Of a DNA stretch of 64,000 nucleotides, positions 25,030 to 32,994 are shown in pieces. The stretch is from the NCBI RefSeq assembly GCF_004684095.1, contig NZ_SRII01000002.1, positions 310,692 through 374,691 of the forward strand, in the 5' to 3' direction. Both the position numbers and the translations under genes were made by a program. The notes under the pieces were generated by a model, which had not been told where the DNA came from, did no database searches, and saw only the letters and a list, made by a program, of their open reading frames with translations. Positions within the stretch are counted from its first letter, which is position 1, and each line of letters begins with the position of its first letter. Source of the DNA: Hymenobacter sp. UV11 (lineage in GTDB: Bacteria; Bacteroidota; Bacteroidia; Cytophagales; Hymenobacteraceae).

Positions 25030-25066
25030 TGCGTCCGGTAGCGGGCATTGCGTCCGATAATGGACA
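25030..25066. promoter_or_regulatory. two tandem dyads, candidate enhancer for the sigma-54 activator
   Basis: The half-site TGCGTCCG occurs at 25030-25037 and again at 25049-25056 (19-base period). It is followed each time, after a 4-base spacer, by an imperfect inverted partner (CGGGCA at 25042-25047, TGGACA at 25061-25066). The dyads lie about 95-120 bases upstream of the predicted start at 24940, the usual distance for sigma-54 activator sites. Confidence 0.45.
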
Positions 25067-25218
25067 GTAGGGGGGGTAGGGCCGCCCGCCATTCACGGCT
25101 TACGCCGGGCACTGTGTCGCTATTTTATTTTGAGAAGTATTATAAGATACTGATAATAAGGTTGTAGCCGAGGGGTATTAATTTATTCGCCAATGTTATT
25201 TGCCGCCCGCCCACCTGC

Positions 25219-25226
25219 TACCTTCG
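25219..25226 (+). promoter_or_regulatory. possible -7 element (TACCTTCG) for the 25250 gene
   Basis: TACCTTCG is a TAnnTTYG variant 23 bases before the ATG at 25250. The rest of the region from 24915 to 25218 holds the divergent sigma-54 promoter and dyads and an AT-rich stretch (25110-25195) with no visible gene. Confidence 0.3.
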
Positions 25227-25249
25227 CTCGTTCGCGCCCCGTGCTTCTT

Positions 25250-25702
25250 ATGCTTCTTCGTCACATTCCCAACTTTTGCCTGCAACATGACCCTGCGCTG
25301 CACGTGCTGCGCCTCGAATGGCTGCCGCGCAGCGACCAGCGCCAGCTGCGGCCCAGCGCCACGCAGCTCATGGCCCTGCTGCATGAGCGGCAAGTACTTC
25401 ACCTGCTGCTGGATATGAACAGCGTACCCGACCTGCCGCTGGCCGACCAAGCGTGGCTCGGCGACCACTGGATGCCCGGCCTCGTAGCCCTGCCCCTCGA
25501 ACGCCTGGTGCTGGCCATCGACAGCAGCCAAGTGCACAACCAGCTGGCCATCGACGCCCTGCATGACCTGGTGCAGCCGGCCATCCGCTTCGAGTCGCAG
25601 TACTTTTCCGACGCCGAGTCGGCCTTCGAGTGGCTGGCCGATGGCTCGCCGCACCTGCCTGCCCTCAGCGCCGAGTGGGCCACCCGCTACGCCTGGGGCT
25701 AG
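25250..25702 (+). CDS. conserved-looking cytoplasmic protein, STAS/SEC14-like in feel, function unknown
   Basis: A 150-residue protein without signal or membrane segment. Alternating hydrophobic strands and helices (LHVLRLEWLP, VLHLLLDMNSV, LERLVLAID, then helices ending FEWLADGS) resemble the small STAS/SpoIIAA-like folds found often in Cytophagales, but I cannot match a specific family. I prefer the ATG at 25250 (MLLRHIPNFCLQHD); an in-frame ATG at 25193 would add 19 residues that overlap the likely promoter. It is divergent from the transporter operon and convergent with the SGNH gene. Confidence 0.65.
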   Translation: MLLRHIPNFCLQHDPALHVLRLEWLPRSDQRQLRPSATQLMALLHERQVLHLLLDMNSVPDLPLADQAWLGDHWMPGLVALPLERLVLAIDSSQVHNQLAIDALHDLVQPAIRFESQYFSDAESAFEWLADGSPHLPALSAEWATRYAWG

Positions 25703-25745
25703 GTAGCCGCAGTGCCCACGGGCACCGTTTTTCCGGTTGGCGGCC

Positions 25746-26684
25746 CTACCCCTTGCGCCCGGCCCGTACTTGCTCGTAGGCGATTTTTTGCAGCCGCACC
25801 GCCACCTCGGGCGCAATGCCCAGCGCGGCGGCGGCTTGCTCCTGCGCGCCCAGCCGGCGCGGGTCGTAGCCAGTTACTTCGGCCAGCACCACGCAGGCGT
25901 TGAGGTAGGCACCGTAGATGCTGGGGTGGTAATGGTCGCGGCCCCAAAGGTCCACTTTGCCGGGCTCGGCGGCATCGTAGGGGTTGGGGTCAGCCAGGCC
26001 CTGGCGCACGGCGCGCAGCCAGGCATCGCCAGCCGGGGCCACGCCCGCAAAGCCCCGGTTCTGCGCGGCTTCCTGGTAATAGGCGCGGTGCAGGTCGGTG
26101 GTCATCGAGTCGAGAGGTAGGCCGGTGTAATTTTTGTCGGTTGGGTAGGTGAGGTCGGCCCGTGCCCAGGTTTCGTAGAGGTAGATTTTAGCCTTCGGAT
26201 TCACCTCGTGTACGGCCTGCTCCAACTTAGTGGCGTAGGTGAAAAACCGAGCGGGCTGGCCGCCGTGGCGCGCGGGCACCGGCCCGGTGCTGTAGTCGTG
26301 CATAATCACCCAGTCCCACTTGGGCTGCTTAATCACGGCCAGCGCATTGTCGTAATGGAACTGCAGCGTTTGCCCGCTAATGGCTTCCAGGTGCACTTCG
26401 TAGTTGAAGCCCGCCTCGTCGCTGAGCTTCTTAAAAATGCCCGGAATGCCGCCCCACGGCCCATCGGCGTGCTCGCGTGGGCTGCGCGGCTCGGTAGGCC
26501 TAAAATTTTCGTCGGTCACGGCCGCCGTGTTGTAGCTCAGCACTGGCTCAAAAGCCCCGTGAAAAAAGCTGTTGCCCACAAACAGAATAACCGTGGGCTG
26601 CTTGGCCGCTTGGGCCGCGGCCGGGGGGGTAGGGGCCGCTAGTAGGAGGGCCGAAGCGAGGAAAACAAGCTGGTAAGCTTTCAT
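25746..26684 (-). CDS. exported SGNH-hydrolase-like protein
   Basis: A 312-residue exported protein with a signal peptide (MKAYQLVFLASALLLAAPTPPAAAQ). The first block VILFVGNSFFHG carries the nucleophile Ser of the SGNH/GDSL fold. The second part of the core is VIMHDYSTGPV, and the catalytic Asp/His block is DHYHPSIYGAYLNA. It probably removes acyl groups from carbohydrate, as last gene of the glucan-utilisation cluster. The true substrate is unknown. It follows the hypothetical gene by 25 bases, so it is co-transcribed with it. Confidence 0.75.
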   Translation of the reverse strand: MKAYQLVFLASALLLAAPTPPAAAQAAKQPTVILFVGNSFFHGAFEPVLSYNTAAVTDENFRPTEPRSPREHADGPWGGIPGIFKKLSDEAGFNYEVHLEAISGQTLQFHYDNALAVIKQPKWDWVIMHDYSTGPVPARHGGQPARFFTYATKLEQAVHEVNPKAKIYLYETWARADLTYPTDKNYTGLPLDSMTTDLHRAYYQEAAQNRGFAGVAPAGDAWLRAVRQGLADPNPYDAAEPGKVDLWGRDHYHPSIYGAYLNACVVLAEVTGYDPRRLGAQEQAAAALGIAPEVAVRLQKIAYEQVRAGRKG

Positions 26685-26709
26685 AAGCAGGGGTAGAAAA
26701 AGGAATTTC

Positions 26710-27402
26710 TTAACGGGATTCTTGCAGAATAGTCGCGTTTATCCCAATGCTGAACAGGCTGGTTTTGCGCCAGGGGGTAGTGGGGCTCTGCTGCCAGGGC
26801 ACCGCCCCCCGGCTAGCGCCCCGCGGCGGAATATTACGGTTGGTACTGTCGCCGGGCAGGTCGATTTCATAGCTTGGCCCCGGCACCATTGCCGCCGAAA
26901 AGGCCAACGTGCCCGGCCCCTGCGCCCGTAGTATTTCGAGGGCCACCACCGCGTCGCCACTGAGCCACACGTGATAAGGCCGCAGGTCGAGCACCACCCG
27001 GTTGGCCAGGTCGGCCCGCGCCAGCCGCACGGCCACCGGCCGCAGCAGCAGCGCTGCTGGAAACTCCTGGTCTATCTCATACACCTGCACCCGCAAAAAG
27101 AGGCTGTCGTAGCTGCACGCCGCCACGTGAAACGAAACTGCTTCCAGCCAGCCCGGCCGCGCCAGGTGCAGGCGCTGGCCCACCTGGTTGCCGGGTGTAT
27201 TGTAATCAGGCCAAAAGAACGTGCAGCGCGAATCGCTCGAATTGCCCACTACCCGCCGCCGCAGGTGCGCCGCCGTCACGCGCACCGCATTCAGCGGCAC
27301 GGGGCGCTCGATGGCGTGCGAGGCAGCCGGGGCCACTTGGGCACCCGCCGGCCGCCCCGCGCAAAAGCCAGCCGCAAACAACAACAACGGGCGCCAGCGC
27401 AT
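26710..27402 (-). CDS. exported protein of unknown function
   Basis: A 230-residue protein. The signal peptide is MRWRPLLLFAAGFCAGRPAGAQ. The rest looks like an all-beta domain (GQRLHLARPGWLEAVSFHVAAC, SLFLRVQVYEI, NRVVLDLRPYHVWLSGDAVVALEIL) ending in a strand-like INATILQ. I recognise no family; a carbohydrate-binding or adhesive beta-sandwich is possible. It is 39 bases after the GH5 gene and 25 before the SGNH gene, so it belongs to the polysaccharide cluster by context. Confidence 0.65.
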   Translation of the reverse strand: MRWRPLLLFAAGFCAGRPAGAQVAPAASHAIERPVPLNAVRVTAAHLRRRVVGNSSDSRCTFFWPDYNTPGNQVGQRLHLARPGWLEAVSFHVAACSYDSLFLRVQVYEIDQEFPAALLLRPVAVRLARADLANRVVLDLRPYHVWLSGDAVVALEILRAQGPGTLAFSAAMVPGPSYEIDLPGDSTNRNIPPRGASRGAVPWQQSPTTPWRKTSLFSIGINATILQESR

Positions 27403-27441
27403 GGGGTAGGGAGTAAACTAGCTGAGGAAGGGTACCGAAAG

Positions 27442-28737
27442 TTACTTCTTCAGCTCCGCCTTCAGCGCCTCAATCACCTCCGGGTTCGGCACGCAGTTCT
27501 TAAACTTGATATTTTCCAGAATAACCGGCAAATCGGCGGCCGACTTCACATCGACGGGGTAGGGCGGCTTGATGCGCAGCAGCGCCGCAATCGGCTTGTC
27601 GTTGAAGCGCTTGTACGTCCAGTTGCACCAGCCGATGCCCACGCTGTTGAGGTTGCGGGCGGCCTCGCCCATCCACTGCGCGCTGTTTTCGCCGGTTTCA
27701 CCCACCCACACCGGCACGTTTTGCGCCTGGCGGAAGCGCACCAAATTGCCGATGGCGCCGAGCTGGTCCGCGTCGGGGTTGCTGGCGTCCACGGCATTGC
27801 TGAGCGGATACTTCGGCAAGATGCTGTAGCGGTGCGCGTTATACACCAGATTCTCCTGGTGGGTAAAGGTCTTTTTCTCGATGGAATTGTAGTTATTGCC
27901 GTAGCCGTTGCCCTCCAGCAGCAGCAGGTGCTGGTCGCCCTGGGCGCGCACCGTGTTGATGAGCTTTTCAAACATGGCCTGAATGGGCGGGTTGCCGCCC
28001 GGCACGTTATTCGGCTCATTGATAAGGTCATACATCGCAATGCGCCCATCATTCTTGTAGCGCCGCGCCAGCGTGGCCCACAGGCCATTGGTCATCTCCT
28101 GGTACATCGGCTCGTTCCAGAAGTCGTTGGTCTTCAGTGCGTCGGCAATGTTCGAGTCGGTTCCCTGGGCGCCGGGCGCGGCGTGCAAATCCAGCACCAC
28201 GTACAGCTTATTGGCCGCGCACCAGGCCAGCGTCTGGTCAATCAGCCGGATAGCCTCCAGCTTGGCCGGCTCCTTGAATAATTCGCCCTTCTGCTGCCAC
28301 TCCTTGAGCTTCGCCACGTAGTCGGCATACGGCACGGTGCCTCGAATCACGCCGTTGCGCACCGCCCGCTGGGCCGGCGTCAGAAACAGGTCGTAGTGCA
28401 GGGGTAGGCGAATGCAGTTAAACCCTTGCTGGGCAATAAAGTCGATATCAGCCTTCGTAATGAAGTTGTCGCGGTACTGCTGGTAGAATTTCTCCACCGC
28501 CGCGTCACTCAGCCCTGCCGCGTACAGCACCTTTTTCACCGAGCCCTGGGTGCCGCCGTAGCCGGGCTTCATCATGTAGCCTTCTTGCAAGAGCCAGCCG
28601 CCCAGGTTCATACCGCGCAGCAGCACCTCGTGGTGCTGGGCATCCACTATTTTGGGGCCTTCGGCGCGCAGAAGGGGCGCCTGCTGGCTTTGGGCAAAGG
28701 CCGTGGTGGCAAGGAAAAGGAGAGGTAGGAGCTTCAT
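27442..28737 (-). CDS. exported glycoside hydrolase family 5 (glucanase)
   Basis: Retaining endo/exo-glucanase of 431 residues. The signal peptide is MKLLPLLFLATTAFAQ, which fixes the start at 28737 (an upstream in-frame Met lies in the palindrome-adjacent leader). GH5 landmarks: RGMNLGGWL, FNCIRLPLHYD, VVLDLHAAPG, the acid/base E241 in LINEPNN, and the nucleophile E347 in VWVGETGEN. RGMNLGGWLLQEGY and CNWTYKRF resemble the beta-1,3/1,6-glucanase side of the family rather than cellulases; subfamily assignment is tentative. A type A palindrome separates it from the GH3 gene. Confidence 0.9.
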   Translation of the reverse strand: MKLLPLLFLATTAFAQSQQAPLLRAEGPKIVDAQHHEVLLRGMNLGGWLLQEGYMMKPGYGGTQGSVKKVLYAAGLSDAAVEKFYQQYRDNFITKADIDFIAQQGFNCIRLPLHYDLFLTPAQRAVRNGVIRGTVPYADYVAKLKEWQQKGELFKEPAKLEAIRLIDQTLAWCAANKLYVVLDLHAAPGAQGTDSNIADALKTNDFWNEPMYQEMTNGLWATLARRYKNDGRIAMYDLINEPNNVPGGNPPIQAMFEKLINTVRAQGDQHLLLLEGNGYGNNYNSIEKKTFTHQENLVYNAHRYSILPKYPLSNAVDASNPDADQLGAIGNLVRFRQAQNVPVWVGETGENSAQWMGEAARNLNSVGIGWCNWTYKRFNDKPIAALLRIKPPYPVDVKSAADLPVILENIKFKNCVPNPEVIEALKAELKK

Positions 28738-28770
28738 AGGTGGGAGGGGTAGTAATAAAAAGGATAAAAA

Positions 28771-28870
28771 GAACGTCATGCTGAGCTTGTCGAAGCATCT
28801 CTACCATGCCGTTAGATTAGTAACCCAACGGCGTGGTAGAGATGCTTCGACAAGCTCAGCATGACGTTCT
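28771..28870. repeat. palindromic element, type A (copy A3)
   Basis: A near-perfect inverted repeat: left arm GAACGTCATGCTGAGCTTG... to CATCTCTACCA, right arm its complement ending CATGACGTTC, loop about 28 bases. It lies between the GH3 and GH5 genes. Confidence 0.93.
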
Positions 28871-28900
28871 TGTGTTAGGTGTATGTGTTTGTTATTGTCA

Positions 28901-31291
28901 CTACTGCAACGTAATCCGCTTCGTCAGCTCTGCCACGCGCAGCTCAAAATCACCCGCTTCCAGCACCTTCTCGCCGGTCGGGCCGGCGTAGGCCAACTCC
29001 GCGATGGGTAGGGTAAAGGTGACGGTTTTGGTCTCGCCGGGCTTCAGCGAAATCTTGTCGAAGCGCCGCAGGCGGCGCACGTCGGGCGCAATCTGGCTGG
29101 CCACTAGGTCCGACGAATACAGCTCTACTGCTTCTTTGCCCTCGCGGGCGCCGGTGTTCGTGACCTGTACCGTCACGGTTACCTGGCCGCTCTTGTCCAC
29201 GGTGGCTTTGTCAACTGCCAAGTTGCTGTATTTGAAGGTGGTATAGCTCAGGCCAGTGCCAAAGCCGTACTGTGGGTTGTAGTCGGCCTCGTAGTTGTAC
29301 ACGCCCTCGGCTTTGCTCTGCTCCTCAGCATACTTGTGGATGTAGGAGCCCAGCGCATTGGGGTAGCGGGGGTAGGTGTAGGGCAGCTTGCCCGAGGGAT
29401 TGAGGTCGCCAAACAGCAGGTCGGCCAGGGCATCGCCGCCGAAGTTGCTGGGCAAATACGCCTGCACCACCGCTTTCATGCCCGGCTCAAACCGGCTAAT
29501 AACGCGCGGCCGGCCTTCAGTCAGCACCAGCACTACGGGCTTGCCGGCCGCGGCCAGGCGCTGGGCCAGCTGCGTTTGCAGCTCGCTGAGGTATAGGTCG
29601 TTGAGGTCGCCGGGCTTTTCGGCGTAGCTGTTTTCGCCCAGGCACAGCACCACCACGTCGGCCTGCGCGGCGGCGGCCACGGCCTCGTCGAGGCGGTCGG
29701 CCTGCTCGGCGTAGTACTTGGCACCGGGCTGGGTGCTGTAGCTCACGCCGGGCACGTAGGTCACGTTGGCGGCCCCAATTTTCTGCTGCACCGCCTCCAG
29801 AATGGTGTGGTACTTGCCGGCAAACTCCTCCGTTTTTTCGCCTTGCCACGAGTAGCTCCAGCCGCCGTTGAGGGTGCGCATCGAGTTGGCGTTGGGGCCG
29901 GTTACGAGCACCTTGGTCGTTTTCGGGAGGGGTAGGACGTTGTTCTGGTTTTTGAGCAGCGTCAGGGCTTCGGCCGCGGCCTCGTACGAGGCCCGCTCGA
30001 AGGCCGGGCTGCCAAACTGCGGGTAGTCCTGGGGGTTGGTGACGGGGCGCTCAAACAGGCCCAGCTCCATCTTGAGCCGCAGCACGCGGCGGGTCGCGTC
30101 ATCGATGCGGCTTTGCGCCACCTTGCCCTCCTTCACCAGCGCTGTGAGGTCGTTGCAAAACTGCTCGTACTGGTAAGGCGGCATCGACATGTCGATGCCC
30201 GCATTGATGGCCAGCATAATGGCTTCTTTGGAGGTAGCTGCCAGGTGGTCGCGCGAGTGCAGGTTTTCGATGTCCTGCCAGTCGGTGATGACTACCCCCC
30301 GGAAACCCAGCTTGTCCTTCAGCAGCTCGGTCAGCAGCTCGTGGCTGGCGTGCGTGGGCACGCCATTGACCAGGCCCGAGTTCACCATGAGCGTGTGCGC
30401 GCCCGCGTCGATGGCCGCCTTAAAGGCCGCCAGGTGGTACTCGTAGAGCGACTCGTTCGGGATGTAGGCGTTGGTGCGGTCCTTGCCTGGCTGCGTCACC
30501 TGATAGCCCAAAAAGTGCTTGATGCAAGCGGCTACGTGCTCGGGGTTCCCCACGTCGCCGTGCTCGCCCTCATTGCCTTTCACTATCTGCACGCTCATTT
30601 CGGCGCCGAGGTAGGGGTCTTCGCCAAAGGTTTCCCACTGGCGGGGCGAGCGCGGGTCGGAGCCCAGGTCGAGCACCGGCGAAAACACCCACGGAATGGC
30701 GCTAGCGCGGGTTTCGTAGGCCGTAATCTCGGCGCCGCGGCGCACCAGCGCGCGGTTGCGGGTGGCGGCCTGCGCTATCTCCTGCGGAAAGAAAGTGGCG
30801 CCGGCCGTGTACGTTTCGCCGTGAATGGCGTCGATGGCGTACACCGTCGGAATCTTGAGGCGGGTTTCCTTCATCGCCACCTCCTGCATCTGGCTGATGA
30901 TGGTGTACCAGGTGGCCGGGGTAGCGGCGCGGTTGTTGGTCGAGTTCTGAAACGAGCCGATGTGGTACTTCACCACTACGTCGCGCAGCTTGTTGAGGTC
31001 GATGCTAAACGGCGCGTCGGCGCTGGTGCGCTGGGCGCCTTTGCCCACCACATCGAGGGCCACCTGCGTCATCTGGCCCACCTTTTCCTCCAGGGTCATC
31101 TGGCTGAGCAAGGCTTCGACGCGGCGCTCTATTTCGGCGGGGGGTAGGGGCGTGTAGGCGCGCGCCGCGCCGGCGCGGGTCTTTTTCGCCGGTTTGGTTT
31201 TGGTCCTGACTTTGGGCGTTTGGGCCTGCGCGCTAGCGGCGCAAGCCCCCGCCAGCAGCAGCGCTGCCAGCGCCGAGCGGTAAATAGACAT
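28901..31291 (-). CDS. exported glycoside hydrolase family 3 beta-glucosidase
   Basis: A 796-residue enzyme related to BglX. The signal peptide is MSIYRSALAALLLAGACAASAQAQ (start 31291; the frame extends 15 residues further without conservation). An (alpha/beta)8 domain (about 50-400) has the nucleophile D337 in GVVITDWQDI and the substrate site KHFLGYQ. A second alpha/beta sandwich domain follows (about 420-640; ALTLLKNQNNVLPLP, VVLCLGENSYAEKPGD), then a C-terminal fibronectin-III-like domain (about 710-796; GKEAVELYSSDLV). It likely trims gluco-oligosaccharides released by the GH30 and GH5 enzymes. The 217-base leader contains a hairpin. Confidence 0.93.
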   Translation of the reverse strand: MSIYRSALAALLLAGACAASAQAQTPKVRTKTKPAKKTRAGAARAYTPLPPAEIERRVEALLSQMTLEEKVGQMTQVALDVVGKGAQRTSADAPFSIDLNKLRDVVVKYHIGSFQNSTNNRAATPATWYTIISQMQEVAMKETRLKIPTVYAIDAIHGETYTAGATFFPQEIAQAATRNRALVRRGAEITAYETRASAIPWVFSPVLDLGSDPRSPRQWETFGEDPYLGAEMSVQIVKGNEGEHGDVGNPEHVAACIKHFLGYQVTQPGKDRTNAYIPNESLYEYHLAAFKAAIDAGAHTLMVNSGLVNGVPTHASHELLTELLKDKLGFRGVVITDWQDIENLHSRDHLAATSKEAIMLAINAGIDMSMPPYQYEQFCNDLTALVKEGKVAQSRIDDATRRVLRLKMELGLFERPVTNPQDYPQFGSPAFERASYEAAAEALTLLKNQNNVLPLPKTTKVLVTGPNANSMRTLNGGWSYSWQGEKTEEFAGKYHTILEAVQQKIGAANVTYVPGVSYSTQPGAKYYAEQADRLDEAVAAAAQADVVVLCLGENSYAEKPGDLNDLYLSELQTQLAQRLAAAGKPVVLVLTEGRPRVISRFEPGMKAVVQAYLPSNFGGDALADLLFGDLNPSGKLPYTYPRYPNALGSYIHKYAEEQSKAEGVYNYEADYNPQYGFGTGLSYTTFKYSNLAVDKATVDKSGQVTVTVQVTNTGAREGKEAVELYSSDLVASQIAPDVRRLRRFDKISLKPGETKTVTFTLPIAELAYAGPTGEKVLEAGDFELRVAELTKRITLQ

Positions 31292-31316
31292 ACGAGGTAG
31301 TTGGGAAAAGAAAAGT

Positions 31317-31356
31317 GGGCGAACTGTGCGCCGCAAAATTGGCTCACAGTTCGCCC
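31317..31356. terminator. hairpin upstream of the GH3 gene
   Basis: A perfect 12-bp stem GGGCGAACTGTG / CACAGTTCGCCC with a 16-base loop lies in the gap between the first GH30 gene and GH3. It may end or attenuate transcription from upstream genes; there is no T-run on the minus strand side. Confidence 0.5.
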
Positions 31357-31508
31357 TTAGTCACGCTTCTGCTACTAAATAGCTCAGGGCAGCGGTTTCG
31401 GAGTCGGTGTACGTGCAGCCCTACCCCCTGCCCCTCCCTGCGGGGAGGGAAGCTTTTTGTTGGCCGACGTAAGATGCTTCGCTGCGCGCTGCCAAACTGG
31501 TTGTTGCC

Positions 31509-32963
31509 CTAATTGATGACGTACGTCGCCATCGAGTGGGGTAGGCTGGTGGTGGTGGCCGCCTGGCCCTTTATCCAGAGCTGAAACTCCTGGGGCTTGT
31601 CGCCGCTGTTCATCACTACCACGGCCACCTTGCCGTCGGTGTTCTGGAAGGCGGTGGCTTGCAGCCAGTCGCGGTTGGTGGTCACGGCGATGCGCTTGGC
31701 GCCGGGCCGCACAAACTTCGAGAAGTGCCCGATGTAGTAGTAGGCGTTGGTGTAAATCAGCTTACCCGTGCGGGTGTCGGCGATGATGGGCGCGAAGCAG
31801 AAATTGCCCACGTGGTTGGGGCCGCCGGTCTGGTCGAGCAGCACATTCCAGTCGGTCCAGCCCACGGTGCCGTTGTTGAAGTCGTTTATCATGGAGTGGC
31901 CGTAGCGCTCGCCCAGCCGCCACTCGTTCACCTGGTCAAACTTGAAATTCTCAATGCAGCCTTCGGTGAACATCAAATTAGTGTTCGGAAACGCCTCTTT
32001 CACCCGGCGCTCGTTGTCGAAGAGCATGCCGCTGCCGGTCCAGGTTTCGTACCAGTGGTAGCCGATGCCCCACACGTATTTGGCCGCTTCGGGGTCGTCG
32101 AGCACGGTGCTGGCGCGCTGGTAGAGCAGGTCGCGGTTGTGGTCCCAGGCAATGAGTTTTCTATCGCCCAGGCCGCCTTTGGCCAGCGTCGGCCCGAGGT
32201 ATTCCTTAATAAAATCGCGCTCCTCCTCGGCCGTGTACAGGCACGATTCCCACTTCTGGGTCGCCATTTCCTCGTTTTGCACCGTGAGGCCCCAAATCGG
32301 GATGCCCTGCTTTTCGTAGGCCTGAATAAACTTGACGTAATAATCGGCCCACGGCTGCCGAAACGCGGGTAGCAGCTTGCCGCCGTGCAGCAAATCGTGG
32401 TTGGTTTTCATAAACGCCGGCGGCGTCCAGGGGCTCACAAACAGCGGCAGCTTACCGCCCGCCGCCGCCGTAGCCTGCTTGATAAACGGAATGCGGAACT
32501 GCTCATCATGCTTCACGCTGAAGCTCTTGAGGCTCGCATCACCCTCCTTTATATACGTGTAGCTGCCGCTCGAAAAGTCGCAACTGCCGATGCTAGTGCG
32601 CGCCAGCGTGTAGCCGATGCCATCGCTCGGACTGTAATACGCCCGCATAAATTCCTGCTGCTTGTCCTTGGGCAGCTTAAAAAACGTCTCGGCCGAGGCA
32701 TCCGTCAGTGCCCCACCAATGCCGAGCAGCGTCTGAAACTGGTGGCCGGGGTCCACAAACACGCACACCTGCGTTTCGACCGGCTGCCCTACTTCTTTAA
32801 AGCTAAGCGCCGGGCCGGCCGCCAGGCGCTGGTCGGTGCCCTGGGCCGTGGTAAATACCTGGGCCGTTTTGCCGGCCGCCGAGTAGGGAGTAGGTTGGGC
32901 CGCCGCGCGGCCCAGGCCGAGCGCCGAGGCGAGCAGCAGGGGTAGGAACTTGGAAGTCATCAA
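31509..32963 (-). CDS. exported glycoside hydrolase family 30, divergent member
   Basis: A 484-residue GH30 enzyme with a signal peptide (MMTSKFLPLLLASALGLGRAAAQ). The TIM barrel has GIGGALTDASAETF and RTSIGSCDFS, the acid/base E231 in TVQNEE and the nucleophile E334 in FTEGCIE. A beta-sandwich finishes the fold (FSKFVRPGAKRIAVTT, ending SMATYVIN). Sequence is clearly different from the two GH30 paralogues upstream and is closer to the glucosylceramidase-like branch in its core (SPWTPPAFMKTNHDLLHGG). It probably cleaves beta-1,6- or related glucan. Gap to the upstream GH30 gene is 31 bases. Confidence 0.9.
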   Translation of the reverse strand: MMTSKFLPLLLASALGLGRAAAQPTPYSAAGKTAQVFTTAQGTDQRLAAGPALSFKEVGQPVETQVCVFVDPGHQFQTLLGIGGALTDASAETFFKLPKDKQQEFMRAYYSPSDGIGYTLARTSIGSCDFSSGSYTYIKEGDASLKSFSVKHDEQFRIPFIKQATAAAGGKLPLFVSPWTPPAFMKTNHDLLHGGKLLPAFRQPWADYYVKFIQAYEKQGIPIWGLTVQNEEMATQKWESCLYTAEEERDFIKEYLGPTLAKGGLGDRKLIAWDHNRDLLYQRASTVLDDPEAAKYVWGIGYHWYETWTGSGMLFDNERRVKEAFPNTNLMFTEGCIENFKFDQVNEWRLGERYGHSMINDFNNGTVGWTDWNVLLDQTGGPNHVGNFCFAPIIADTRTGKLIYTNAYYYIGHFSKFVRPGAKRIAVTTNRDWLQATAFQNTDGKVAVVVMNSGDKPQEFQLWIKGQAATTTSLPHSMATYVIN

Positions 32964-32994
32964 GCGAAAAATGGGTGGGAAAGGGGGGTAGGGC

